Source: DATHZQ01 sp965216945 (lineage in GTDB: Bacteria > Actinomycetota > Acidimicrobiia > Spongiisociales > UBA5794). Taken from it: a stretch of 64,000 bases of DNA. Positions within the stretch are counted from its first letter, which is position 1. Every line of letters begins with the position of its first letter. A model generated the notes under the pieces. It did no database searches. It was not told the DNA's origin and saw only the letters and a list, made by a program, of their open reading frames with translations. The position numbers and the translations under genes were made by a program. This document shows positions 17,169 to 25,403 of this stretch, one piece after another. The stretch lies in assembly GCA_965216945.1 (NCBI GenBank), contig CBDCGU010000003.1:2356001-2420000 (forward strand), in the 5' to 3' direction.

Positions 17169-18383
17169 ATGATGCGGCCGTTCGTTGCATGGTTACCGGC
17201 CCCCGAGCTGGCCGGGGAGGTGGTGTGCCCACCGCTGGGTGAGCTGACGACGACGGAGTGGCTGGCGATGTCCCACGACAACCCGCTCAGCTTTCTCAAC
17301 GTGATCCGCACCGAGGTCGACACGGTGACGGGGGAGCACGACCCGGCGTTCTACAGCAAGTCCGGCCGAGACCGGCTCGATGCCATGGTGGACGACGGCG
17401 TCCTTCGTCCCCTCGATCGGCCCTGTTTCTATGTCTACCGGATCGTGGCCCGCGGTCACACGGCAACGGCGCTGGTGCTCGCCGTCCACGTCGCCGGCTA
17501 CCTCGATGGGCTCGTCGCCCGTCACGAGCACACCAGGCGAGCCACCGAGGACCTGATCGTCGAGCACATGCACCGAGTGAGGGCGCACAGCGACCCGGTG
17601 GCTCTGGCCCATGCCGCCGACGACGAGCTCGAGAGCATCATCGCTGGCGTCACCGAGACCGAGCCGGCACTCGATTTCGAGGTGCCGGACGGCAGCCGGC
17701 AGTTGGTGTGGGTGGTACGTCAACCCGACGTGATCCGCGCGATCCAACGCCGCATCGACACGCTCGACCGCTTCTACATCACCGACGGCCATCACCGTGC
17801 GGCGGCGGCCGCCCGCTTCGCCACCGAACGCGACCTCGCCAACCCGACCGCAACGGGAGTCGAGGGTTACCACTACTTCCTCGGTGCGTTGTATGCCGAG
17901 GACGAGCTACACCTGCGTGCCTTTCACCGCTGTGTGGGTGACCTGGGTCTCGCCCCGGCCCAGGTCGTGGAGCTCGTCGGGCAGGCTGTCGAGCTCGCAC
18001 CGGCAGGCGACGCTCGGTCGCCGCGATGCCCGGGTGAGGTGCTTCTCGTCGCAGGAGGATTCCGGTACCGGTTTGTCCTCCCCGGCGGAGCTAGTGAAGA
18101 CCCCTACGACAACCTCGACGTCGTGCGGCTCCAGCGGCACATCCTCACGCCTGTGTTGGGCATCGCGGATCCCCGCGAGGATCCCCGGCTGCACTATGTC
18201 GGGTCGGAGTCGGCGATGCCGGAGCAGCACGGGTGTGTGGCCTGCTTCATGCTGCACCCGACGTCCGTCGCAGAGGTCATGCGAGTTGCCGACGCAGGGA
18301 TGGTCATGCCGCCCAAGTCGACCTGGTTCGAGCCGAAAGTCTGGGGCGGGCTGTTCGTGAGCTCCGTCGACGTCCGTATCTGA
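17169..18383 (+). CDS. DUF1015 family protein
   Basis: A protein of about 404 residues with the DUF1015 signature: MRPFVAWLPAP and VVCPPLGELTT at the N-terminus, YYITDGHHR-like FYITDGHHRAAAA in the centre, and a C-terminal PPKSTWFEPKVWGGLFV. The family occurs next to serine-biosynthesis genes in many bacteria and has a ParB/serine-kinase-like fold, so a role around serine is plausible but not shown. A TTG at 17163 overlaps the serA stop; the ATG at 17169 is preferred. A tandem repeat follows directly. Confidence 0.85.
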   Translation: MMRPFVAWLPAPELAGEVVCPPLGELTTTEWLAMSHDNPLSFLNVIRTEVDTVTGEHDPAFYSKSGRDRLDAMVDDGVLRPLDRPCFYVYRIVARGHTATALVLAVHVAGYLDGLVARHEHTRRATEDLIVEHMHRVRAHSDPVALAHAADDELESIIAGVTETEPALDFEVPDGSRQLVWVVRQPDVIRAIQRRIDTLDRFYITDGHHRAAAAARFATERDLANPTATGVEGYHYFLGALYAEDELHLRAFHRCVGDLGLAPAQVVELVGQAVELAPAGDARSPRCPGEVLLVAGGFRYRFVLPGGASEDPYDNLDVVRLQRHILTPVLGIADPREDPRLHYVGSESAMPEQHGCVACFMLHPTSVAEVMRVADAGMVMPPKSTWFEPKVWGGLFVSSVDVRI

Positions 18384-18403
18384 CCGATCCGACCACCGGC
18401 TGG

Positions 18404-18622
18404 CCCAGCCGACCGAGTCCCCGCTTCGCGGGGCCTCTGTGTTGTTTGGCTCTTCGCCTTGCGGCTCATCGCGGTGTCGGCAGGGGTCCCCAGCCCCAGC
18501 CGACCGAGTCCCCGCTTTGCGGGGCTCCTGTGTTGTTTGGCTCTTCGCCTTGCGGCTCATCGCGGTGTCGGCAGGGGTCCCCAGCCCCAGCCGACCGAGT
18601 CCCCGCTTCGCGGGGCCTCTGG
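18404..18622. repeat. 91-bp tandem repeat, about 2.4 copies
   Basis: Copies begin at 18404, 18495 and 18586, an exact 91-base period. Each begins with the same ~18 bases and then carries the short hairpin CCCCGCTTCGCGGGG (TTTG in the second copy). The spacer between hairpins is almost identical. Differences are few (TTCG/TTTG, GCCTCT/CTCCT). It lies between the DUF1015 stop and the next plus-strand gene, so the hairpins may act as repeated terminators; alternatively it is a copy-number-variable locus. Confidence 0.85.
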
Positions 18623-18658
18623 GCCATCTAACGTTGGTGGCGCCAACCAGGAGTGCCC

Positions 18659-19237
18659 GTGGCCATCGACATCGCAGGATTCATCACCTACCTGAAGGAC
18701 CATTCCGTCGAGCACGGATTCCACGTGCACGACGAGCGGCACTTCATCGAGACGTACTCGCTGCGTCAGTCCTTCGAGGTCGACCTCCACCCGGAGTCCG
18801 CCTGCACCGGTCCCCTCGACCTGAACCTCGCGTTCGACGTCGAACCCCGCGTCTTGCTGAAGCTCGAGGACACCGTCAACGAGATGGAGGTGGAGTTCGT
18901 CGAGCCCGAGGAGGAGTTCCGCATCCCTCTGTATTTCAACTGGGGTTTGCCGCCGCTCGGCGATCCTCCCGACCTCGTGATCCTGTCGGCTGAGCTCGCC
19001 GGGGTGGGTGGACCCGATCTCCCCATCGAGGTGTCGGCGGTCGATTCGTTCGGTGCCTTGGCGCAGCAGCCCGAGCGCCGTCTGTCCCTCGTCGGCCGGG
19101 TCGAGGTGTCGCTGGTCGACGTGATGATGGGGAGGGAGACCATGTGCGAGACCCTCGACCGGTGTCGTGACGTCAGCGAGTATCTCGTCGCCCAAGCGGA
19201 CGACTGGAAGGTGATCGAGCCACCGCCCCTCGACTGA
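18659..19237 (+). CDS. Conserved-looking hypothetical protein, 192 aa
   Basis: The family is not recognised. The protein is acidic and soluble, rich in beta-like segments, with no signal peptide. It reads AIDIAGFITYLKDHSVEHGF at the start and ends in VSEYLVAQADDWKVIEPPP. The GTG at 18659 has AGGAG five bases upstream, which favours it over the GTG at 18653. Codon use fits the neighbourhood, so it is probably real. It is preceded by the 91-bp repeat and convergent with aceE. Confidence 0.7.
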   Translation: MAIDIAGFITYLKDHSVEHGFHVHDERHFIETYSLRQSFEVDLHPESACTGPLDLNLAFDVEPRVLLKLEDTVNEMEVEFVEPEEEFRIPLYFNWGLPPLGDPPDLVILSAELAGVGGPDLPIEVSAVDSFGALAQQPERRLSLVGRVEVSLVDVMMGRETMCETLDRCRDVSEYLVAQADDWKVIEPPPLD

Positions 19238-19238
19238 T

Positions 19239-19277
19239 GCTCCGTCAGTTGCGGCCCCGGCGATCCGGGGACGGAGC
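19239..19277. terminator. Nested hairpin between convergent genes
   Basis: Outer arms GCTCCGT (19239-19245) and ACGGAGC (19271-19277) enclose an inner CCCCGG-cgat-CCGGGG stem (19255-19270). It begins just after the stop of the 192-aa gene and lies upstream of the aceE stop, so it can serve both strands. No T-run is present. Confidence 0.55.
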
Positions 19278-19345
19278 CCTGGATCGCACTGCGACGAGCC
19301 ACAGGGGCGCAGAGCTACGAGTAGCCCGCGGGGCGGTGCGCCGGC

Positions 19346-22036
19346 TCAGCGCACGAGCGGGTCAGGCAGGTCGGGATCGATGTCGAAGCGGCCGATGGCG
19401 TCTTGTACCAGGGGCGGCTCGATAGCCCCCTGCCTCGCAAGCTGCGACAGCACCGCGACCACGATGTGACCGGCGTCGATCTCGAAGAATCGGCGGAGCG
19501 CCTCCCGAGTGTCGCTGCGGCCGAACCCGTCGGTGCCCAGTGGATGGAAGGGCTGCGGCACCCATCGTGAGATCTGATCGGGCACGGACTTCATGTAGTC
19601 GCTGACGGCAACCACGGGCCCATCGATCCCGGCGAGCGTTCTCGTGACATACGGCTGGAGCCGTTCTCGGTCGGGGTGGAGCCGGTTCCAACGCTCGACC
19701 TCGAGCGCCTGTTCCCGAAGCCGTTTGTACGACGTGGCGCTGAAGAGCTCGGCGCCGACCCCATAGTGCTCGGCAAGCATCATTTGCGCCTGGCGGGCTG
19801 CGATGTGGGACGGGCCGGAGAACAGGACGGCGGCGTGGTGGGGTTGGCCCTCGGGTGCATCTGACCACTTGTAGAGACCTTGGAGGATTCCATCCTCCGA
19901 ACCGGTGGGCTTCGGTGGTTGGCTGTAGTTCTCGTTGTAGAGGGTGAGGTAGTAGAAGACGTCCTCGTTCTCCTCGTACATCCGTCGCAGTCCGTCACGG
20001 ATGATGGTGGCCATCTCGTAGGCGAATGCCGGGTCGTACGCCTGGCACACCGGAACGGTCGAGGCCAGCAAGAGGCTGTGCCCGTCTTGGTGCTGCAATC
20101 CCTCGCCCAGCAGTGTGGTGCGTCCCGCCGTCGCGCCGAGCAGAAAACCGCGGGCGCGGGCGTCGGCCGCCGACCAGATCAGGTCGCCGACCCGCTGGAA
20201 GCCGAACATCGAGTAGAAGGTGTAAAACGGCACCATGGGCACGCCGCGGTTCGAGTAGCTGGTCGCGGCTGCGATCCAGCTCGACATCGCCCCGGCCTCG
20301 GTGATGCCTTCCTCGAGGATCTGGCCGCTCTTGCCTTCCTTGTAGCTGAGCAGCAGGTGGTGGTCCACCGGTTCGTAGAGCTGGCCCTGCGACGCATAGA
20401 TCTGGAGCTCTTTGAAGAGCGCATCCATGCCGAACGTGCGGCCTTCATCGGGGATGATGGGCACGACCCGTCGGCCGAAGTCGCCGTCTCGAGCCAAGCT
20501 CCGCAACAACCGGGTGAAAGCGCCGGTCGTCGACACCTCGTTCGTGCCCGACCCGGCGTCGAACTCCTTGTAGACGCTGTCGCTGGGCATCGGCATCGGG
20601 CGACGTATCCGCACGACACGGCTGGGCACCGGACCATCGAGCGCCTTGCGCCGCTGGCGGAGATACTGCACTTCGGGCGAGTCGATCGGTGGGCGGTAGT
20701 ACGGCAGGTTGTCGCCGTCCTCCAGCATCGAGTCGGGGATCTCTTCCTGCAGCTGCAGGTTGTCCCGTAGGGCGATGATCTGGTCCCTGGTGAGCTTCTT
20801 CACCTGGTGTGTGGTGTTGCCTCCCTGGATGCCGGGCCCGAGCTGCCAGCCCTTGATCGTCTTGGCGAGGATGACCGTGGGCGGACCCTTGGTCTCGGTG
20901 GCGGCGCGATACGCCGCAAAGACCTTCTTGTAGTCCAGGCCGCCTCGCCGCAGCCCCCAGACCTCGTCATCCGTCATGTGCTCGACGAGCTTGCGCAGCC
21001 GCGGATCCGGTCCGAAGAAGTTCTCGCGGACGAAGGCCCCGTCTTCGGCCTTGAATCGCTGGTACTCACCATCGACGGTCACGTTCATCTTGTTGACGAG
21101 AACACCGTCGACGTCGCGGGCGAGCAGCGGGTCCCAGTTGGCTCCCCAGATGACCTTGATGACGTTCCAGCCGGCGCCCCGGAACACGGCTTCGAGCTCC
21201 TGGATGATCTTTCCATTGCCGCGTACGGGGCCGTCGAGCCGTTGCAGGTTGCAATTGATCACCCACGTGAGGTTGTCCAGCTTCTCGCGTGCCGCAAGCG
21301 AGATCGAACCCAGTGTCTCGGGCTCGTCGGTCTCGCCGTCGCCGATGAAGCACCACACCCGGCTCTCCGACGTGTCGTCGATCTCACGGTTGTGCAGGTA
21401 TTTGAGGAAGCGTGCCTGGTAGATCGAGCTGATCGGCCCAAGACCCATCGACACGGTCGGGTACTCCCAGAACTCAGGCATGAGGCGGGGGTGGGGGTAG
21501 CTCGACAAACCGCCACCGATCTCGCGGCGGAAGCGGTCGAGATCCTCGTCGTGAAGCCGGTGTTCGACGAACGATCGGGCGTAGATTCCGGGGGCGGCGT
21601 GTCCCTGGATATAGAGATGATCGCCCGGTGTGCCGTCCTCTTTGCCGCGGAAGAAGTGGTTGAAGCCCACCTCGTACAGCATCGCCGAGGAGGCGAAGGT
21701 CGACAGGTGGCCACCGATACCGTCTGCCGCCTTGTTGGCATTGATCACCATGATCGCGGCGTTCCACCGGATGAAGCGACGGATCCGGCTCTCCAGATAT
21801 TCGTCACCGGGGAACCACGCTTCGTTCTCGGGCGGAATCGTGTTGATGTACGGGGTCGAGACCGACGCCGGCACGCCCACGTTCTGCGAGCGCGCTCGCT
21901 CGATGAGCTTCGCCATCAGGAACTGTGCCCGAGCATTGCCCTCCGACGAGATGACCGTGTCCAGTGAGTCCAGCCATTCCTGGGTCTCGGCCGGATCCGT
22001 GTCGGGGAGCTGATGCGTGAAGCCGTCGATGATCAT
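19346..22036 (-). CDS. aceE: Pyruvate dehydrogenase E1 component, homodimeric type
   Basis: An 896-residue enzyme of the AceE family. It decarboxylates pyruvate with thiamine diphosphate and passes the acetyl group to the E2 lipoyl domain. The ThDP motif begins WCFIGDGETDEPETLGS and ends near WVINCNLQ. The YSNRGVPMVPFYTFYSMFG segment and the late GTDGFGRSDTREALRRFFE are typical of AceE, and the length matches actinobacterial members. E2 and E3 genes are not in the window. The ribosome site before the ATG is weak. Confidence 0.95.
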   Translation of the reverse strand: MIIDGFTHQLPDTDPAETQEWLDSLDTVISSEGNARAQFLMAKLIERARSQNVGVPASVSTPYINTIPPENEAWFPGDEYLESRIRRFIRWNAAIMVINANKAADGIGGHLSTFASSAMLYEVGFNHFFRGKEDGTPGDHLYIQGHAAPGIYARSFVEHRLHDEDLDRFRREIGGGLSSYPHPRLMPEFWEYPTVSMGLGPISSIYQARFLKYLHNREIDDTSESRVWCFIGDGETDEPETLGSISLAAREKLDNLTWVINCNLQRLDGPVRGNGKIIQELEAVFRGAGWNVIKVIWGANWDPLLARDVDGVLVNKMNVTVDGEYQRFKAEDGAFVRENFFGPDPRLRKLVEHMTDDEVWGLRRGGLDYKKVFAAYRAATETKGPPTVILAKTIKGWQLGPGIQGGNTTHQVKKLTRDQIIALRDNLQLQEEIPDSMLEDGDNLPYYRPPIDSPEVQYLRQRRKALDGPVPSRVVRIRRPMPMPSDSVYKEFDAGSGTNEVSTTGAFTRLLRSLARDGDFGRRVVPIIPDEGRTFGMDALFKELQIYASQGQLYEPVDHHLLLSYKEGKSGQILEEGITEAGAMSSWIAAATSYSNRGVPMVPFYTFYSMFGFQRVGDLIWSAADARARGFLLGATAGRTTLLGEGLQHQDGHSLLLASTVPVCQAYDPAFAYEMATIIRDGLRRMYEENEDVFYYLTLYNENYSQPPKPTGSEDGILQGLYKWSDAPEGQPHHAAVLFSGPSHIAARQAQMMLAEHYGVGAELFSATSYKRLREQALEVERWNRLHPDRERLQPYVTRTLAGIDGPVVAVSDYMKSVPDQISRWVPQPFHPLGTDGFGRSDTREALRRFFEIDAGHIVVAVLSQLARQGAIEPPLVQDAIGRFDIDPDLPDPLVR

Positions 22037-22165
22037 TCAGGGGGTTTCTTCCGCGAAAACGACTCTGAGAGATTACCCGGCACAGGTGTTATCCGAGCCG
22101 GTGCGACGGCGACACCGTCCGCCACCAGCCGGCGGGTCGGCGCCGTCTAGCCTGGATGCCGTCGC

Positions 22166-22238
22166 GGCCCCGTCGTCCAGCGGTCTAGGACTCCGGCCTT
22201 TCAAGCCGGCAACGCGGGTTCGAATCCCGTCGGGGCCA
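22166..22238 (+). tRNA. tRNA-Glu (UUC)
   Basis: A 73-base cloverleaf. The acceptor arms GGCCCCG and CGGGGCC pair fully, with discriminator A at 22238. The anticodon stem CCGGC/GCCGG encloses the loop CTTTCAA, giving anticodon UUC. The T arm is GCGGG-TTCGAAT-CCCGT. CCA is not encoded. A hairpin follows immediately, and the last ~22 bases of the gene are duplicated at 22510-22533. Confidence 0.95.
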
Positions 22239-22366
22239 CGCGGACTCGCCGGGGGCGAGTCCGTTGGCAGTTTCCTGCGGAAACTGCTTCACCGATCGTG
22301 GGGATGGTTCAGGAACTGTTCAGTTGGGCCCACGCGGACTCGCCGGGGGCGAGTCCGTTGGCAGTT
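22237..22366 (+). repeat. 36-base direct repeat containing the tRNA terminator
   Basis: Positions 22237-22272 and 22331-22366 are identical over 36 bases (tRNA tail CACG, then the hairpin, then GTTGGCAGTT), with a 94-base offset. The intervening sequence is unrelated. This is a duplication of the junction just downstream of tRNA-Glu. No credible gene lies between 22239 and 22607. Confidence 0.8.
22242..22262 (+). terminator. Terminator hairpin after tRNA-Glu
   Basis: GGACTCGCC and GGCGAGTCC pair perfectly around a GGG loop, three bases after the tRNA discriminator. The downstream sequence GTTGGCAGTTT is only mildly T-rich. An identical hairpin recurs at 22336-22356 within a 36-base direct repeat. 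Confidence 0.7.
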
Positions 22367-22509
22367 CCTGCTCGGCGCCGGCAATGGCGCCGAGCGTCGT
22401 GTTTCGCCCTCTTTTCTCTTGGGAGGGAGGGGGAGGTTCTGCTGCCTGTGGGCCGAGCGTCGATGGTAGGGTCGGCTTGGCCGGACTGGCGGGGGTCGGG
22501 GTCGGAGAA

Positions 22510-22533
22510 GGTTCGAATCCCGTCGGGGCCACG
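22510..22533 (+). repeat. Duplicated 3' end of tRNA-Glu (att-like)
   Basis: The 24 bases at 22510-22533 are identical to 22217-22240, which cover the T arm and 3' acceptor strand of tRNA-Glu plus two flanking bases. The offset is 293 bp. Such 3'-end duplications are what integration at a tRNA gene leaves behind. No integrase is present between or near the copies, so any element is gone or reduced. Confidence 0.7.
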
Positions 22534-22607
22534 CCGGAGTCGAGAGGCTCCCTGACAGTGCCAACCACGGCGCCGAGATCGTGTCGGGGCGGGCGGATGG
22601 GATGTAG

Positions 22608-23633
22608 ATGACGCGGGCCGAGAAGTGGCGCGTGCTCGTGCAGGTGGGCGGCGTGGTGGCGGTTCCCGGCGTCCTCGTCGGTCTCGTCCTCGGGTCTTTC
22701 CTCGGGGACGGCACCACTCGATCCATCGTCGCGGGAGGGCTGGTCGGGCTCATCATCTCGGTGGGGATGGCCACCTTCGATGCGGCTTGGCAGGTCGAGC
22801 TGGTTCCCCGTGGTTGGCGGGAAGCCCCGTTTCTTGCGGTTTGGGTCAGCAGGAGTCTCGTCTGGCTCCTGATCATCGTCGTGGGAATCGGCGTGCCCAA
22901 CGTCACCGTGGCCGAGGTGCCGCTCGACGAGTTGCCGGGGCCGTCGATCGGGGTCTCGATCGGCGCGGGCTTCGGCGCCGCCCTTCTCTTCAACTTCATC
23001 GGACAAGTGAATCGCCTGCTGGGTCGCGGCGTGCTCGTGCGTCTCGTCCTCGGTCGGTACCACCGCCCCCGCGAGGAAGTGCGGATCTTTCTTCTCGTCG
23101 ACCTGCGTGGCTCCACGGAGATCGCCGAAGAGCTCGGCAACCTGCGCTACCACGGCTTTCTCAAACGCTTCATCGGCGACATCACGACCAGCGCCACAAG
23201 GCACGACGGTGAGGTGCACCGTTATGTCGGTGACGAGGTGATCATCGTCTGGAAGGAGCGGAACGGTCTCAAGAATGCCGCCTGCGTCCAGTCCGTCCTG
23301 GCCATGACCGATGCCCTCGACATGGCACGGGATCGATACCTGGCGGACTTCGGCGTCGCACCCACGTTCTGGGCCGGCCTTCACCTCGGTCCTGTTGTCA
23401 CCGGGGAGGTCGGCACCGTCAAGCACGAGATCGTCTATGTGGGCGACACGCTGAACACGGCGGCCCGGATCGAACAGGCATGCCGAGAGTTCCAGTGCTC
23501 CTTCCTGGCCTCCGCAGAGGTCGTCGAAGCGCTCACCCTCCCCGCTGATGTGGAGGCCGAGAACCTCGGCGCCGTCGAGCTGCGCGGTGTGGGCTCCTCC
23601 CTCGAACTGGTTTCCATCACGCGCAAGAGCTGA
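22608..23633 (+). CDS. Membrane-anchored class III adenylate/guanylate cyclase
   Basis: A 341-residue protein. Residues 1-140 hold four hydrophobic segments (for example VLVQVGGVVAVPGVLVGLVL and LVWLLIIVVGIGVP). Residues 160-330 form a class III cyclase catalytic domain: metal Asp in LLVDLRGSTEIA, VGDEVIIVW with the second acid, GLHLGPVVTGEVG, and the substrate/transition-state region GDTLNTAARIEQA. It likely makes cAMP; the base specificity is not certain. It is flanked by tRNA-tail and dispersed repeats, and convergent with the nitrilase operon. Confidence 0.9.
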   Translation: MTRAEKWRVLVQVGGVVAVPGVLVGLVLGSFLGDGTTRSIVAGGLVGLIISVGMATFDAAWQVELVPRGWREAPFLAVWVSRSLVWLLIIVVGIGVPNVTVAEVPLDELPGPSIGVSIGAGFGAALLFNFIGQVNRLLGRGVLVRLVLGRYHRPREEVRIFLLVDLRGSTEIAEELGNLRYHGFLKRFIGDITTSATRHDGEVHRYVGDEVIIVWKERNGLKNAACVQSVLAMTDALDMARDRYLADFGVAPTFWAGLHLGPVVTGEVGTVKHEIVYVGDTLNTAARIEQACREFQCSFLASAEVVEALTLPADVEAENLGAVELRGVGSSLELVSITRKS

Positions 23634-23687
23634 CGATCAACGGACGCCAGCCTGGTGGAGAGGGAGGTTCGAGCCCCGTCACGGCAA

Positions 23688-23755
23688 CACGTGGATTCGT
23701 GCGTATCTCAGCGCCGAGTACCGCGGCCATCTACGCAAGAACGGGAGGACCCGCG
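23688..23755 (+). repeat. Dispersed intergenic repeat, copy A (68 bp)
   Basis: This 68-base stretch matches 30532-30599 without gaps at 60 of 68 positions by my count. Both copies lie in the same orientation just after a plus-strand gene stop and before a convergent minus-strand gene. The core around CCGCGGCCATCTACGCAAGA is fully conserved. The function is unknown; no ORF is conserved across both copies. Confidence 0.75.
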
Positions 23756-23799
23756 GCGAGACCCGTCGGCGGCATCGTTCACGGACGAAGCCGCTTCGG

Positions 23800-24570
23800 T
23801 CAGTGGTACAGCTCGGGTCGGCGGAGCCGGAGCGCCGGTTCCCTCTCACGCTCTTTGGCGATGCGTTCGATGTCGATCGTGGCGGTGATGACCGCCTCCG
23901 CCTCGCCGGCTACGGAGAGGATGTCCCCGCGGGGATCGACGATCAGAGACCGTCCGCAGAAGCCCGCACCGGTGAGGTTGGAGGCGATGGCGAACACCTG
24001 GTTGTCCTGCGCCCGCGCTCTGGTGCGGAGATCCAGAAGGTGCTCGAATCCGAAGGGAACGGCCGATGGGATGGCGAGAACTTCGGCGCCGTTGAGCGCC
24101 AGCGTGGTGGCGATCTCGGGGAACGCATGCTCGAAGCAGATCATGGCGCCGACGGTGACGCCGCCTGACGCCGCGGCGGTTACGAGTCGGTCGCCCGGCG
24201 TGAACGGCCCGATCTCGGGTGGGTAGAGATGTGTCTTGCGATAGACGACAGGGTCACGGCCCGACAGGATCGCCACCGAGTCGTAGATCGTGCCTTTGTC
24301 GTCGGCCTCGAGTACGCCCACGACGAGCGTTGCTCCGATCCCGGCGGCGACGGCGCCGAGCCGATCAGTGGCGGGTCCGGGTATGGGCTCGGCCAGGGCG
24401 GCGGCCTCGCGGCCGAGGCGATCGATGTCGTAGCCGGTGGTGGCGAGCTCGGGTGCGACGATGAGGTCGGCTTCCGCGGCCTCGGTCATGAGGGATGTGA
24501 GCCGCTCGAGGTTGTCGTCGATCCTGCCGTACGCCGGTGAGAACTGAATCGCGGCGACCCTGACCGTCAT
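23800..24570 (-). CDS. Carbon-nitrogen hydrolase (nitrilase superfamily)
   Basis: A 256-residue amidohydrolase with the Glu-Lys-Cys triad visible: Glu in IVAPELATTGYD, Lys in VYRKTHLYPPE, Cys in GAMICFEHAFPE. It probably hydrolyses an amide or carbamoyl bond. The start overlaps the stop of the ABC permease gene (ATGA), so it is the last gene of the importer operon, and its substrate is presumably the imported compound or a derivative. The longer frame upstream lies inside the permease gene and is a shadow. Confidence 0.9.
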   Translation of the reverse strand: MTVRVAAIQFSPAYGRIDDNLERLTSLMTEAAEADLIVAPELATTGYDIDRLGREAAALAEPIPGPATDRLGAVAAGIGATLVVGVLEADDKGTIYDSVAILSGRDPVVYRKTHLYPPEIGPFTPGDRLVTAAASGGVTVGAMICFEHAFPEIATTLALNGAEVLAIPSAVPFGFEHLLDLRTRARAQDNQVFAIASNLTGAGFCGRSLIVDPRGDILSVAGEAEAVITATIDIERIAKEREREPALRLRRPELYH

Positions 24571-25403
24571 CCCTTGACGCCCCCGGCGAACAGTCCCCTC
24601 ACGTAGTAGCGATTGAGGGCGGCGAACAACGCCAGAGGAGGGAGAATTGCCAGGATGGCGCCTGCGGAGACGAGGTCTTGTTGTGCGAGATGGGGCGACT
24701 GCAGATTGGCGAGACCGACCTGGATCGGTTGGAAATCGCGGCCCAGCAGCGTGAGCGCCAGCAGGAGATCGTTCCACACGAAGATGAAGTCGATGATGGC
24801 GAACGAGACGATGCCGGGCAGTGCCAGGGGCAGGACAAGTCGCCGAAACTGATCCCAATGGCCTGCTCCGTCGATCTGGCCGGCTTCGAGCATGTCCTTG
24901 GGGATCGCCGCAAAGAACGACGTCAGCATGAACACCGCCCAGCCGGCGCCGAATCCGGTATGCACCAGGATGATGCCGACGAACTGCAGTGATCCCTGGT
25001 CCAGCCCGAGGGTCCGAAACCAGGGCAGCAAGGGAATGAGGATCAGCTGGATTGGCACGATCATCGTCGTGATCAGCAGGAAGAACCACACGCCGCGGAA
25101 CTTGAAGGTGAGGTGGACGAATGCATAGGCGGCGAGCGTTCCGACGATGACCGTGACCGCAACACTCCCCAGGGTGATGATGAAGCTGCTGAGGACGAAG
25201 GACGAAAGCCCCTCGTTCCACGCACGCACGTAGTTGTCGAAGGTGAAGGTGGCGCCTTCGAATTTCCACCATCCGTCTCGGATCTGGTCGAGCGGCCGGA
25301 TCGAGGTCATGAACGCTGTCATCACCGGGATCAACCAGACCAATGACATGACGGTGAGGCCCCCGTACAGGAGCCAGGTCGTGCTGGTGCGACGTCGCGT
25401 CAT
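24567..25403 (-). CDS. ABC importer permease, MalG-like
   Basis: A 278-residue inner-membrane permease of the carbohydrate-uptake family 1 type, with six hydrophobic segments. The cytoplasmic EAA loop reads LEAGQIDGAGHWDQFRRLVL. Its start overlaps the stop of the MalF-like gene, and its stop overlaps the nitrilase start, so three genes are coupled. No ATPase gene is present here; as in many actinobacterial sugar importers, a shared MsiK-type ATPase elsewhere may energise it. Confidence 0.93.
   Translation of the reverse strand: MTRRRTSTTWLLYGGLTVMSLVWLIPVMTAFMTSIRPLDQIRDGWWKFEGATFTFDNYVRAWNEGLSSFVLSSFIITLGSVAVTVIVGTLAAYAFVHLTFKFRGVWFFLLITTMIVPIQLILIPLLPWFRTLGLDQGSLQFVGIILVHTGFGAGWAVFMLTSFFAAIPKDMLEAGQIDGAGHWDQFRRLVLPLALPGIVSFAIIDFIFVWNDLLLALTLLGRDFQPIQVGLANLQSPHLAQQDLVSAGAILAILPPLALFAALNRYYVRGLFAGGVKG

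Noticed and set aside
22264..22611. 115-aa ORF between tRNA-Glu and the cyclase
   Set aside because: It translates through the duplicated terminator hairpins and tRNA tail, is Gly-rich low-complexity, and has no ribosome site.
23666..23691. Third tRNA-tail-like sequence (GGTTCGAGCCCCGTC) after the cyclase gene
   Set aside because: It resembles the T arm of the tRNA but differs from the tRNA-Glu tail at several positions with gaps; chance similarity in GC-rich DNA cannot be excluded.
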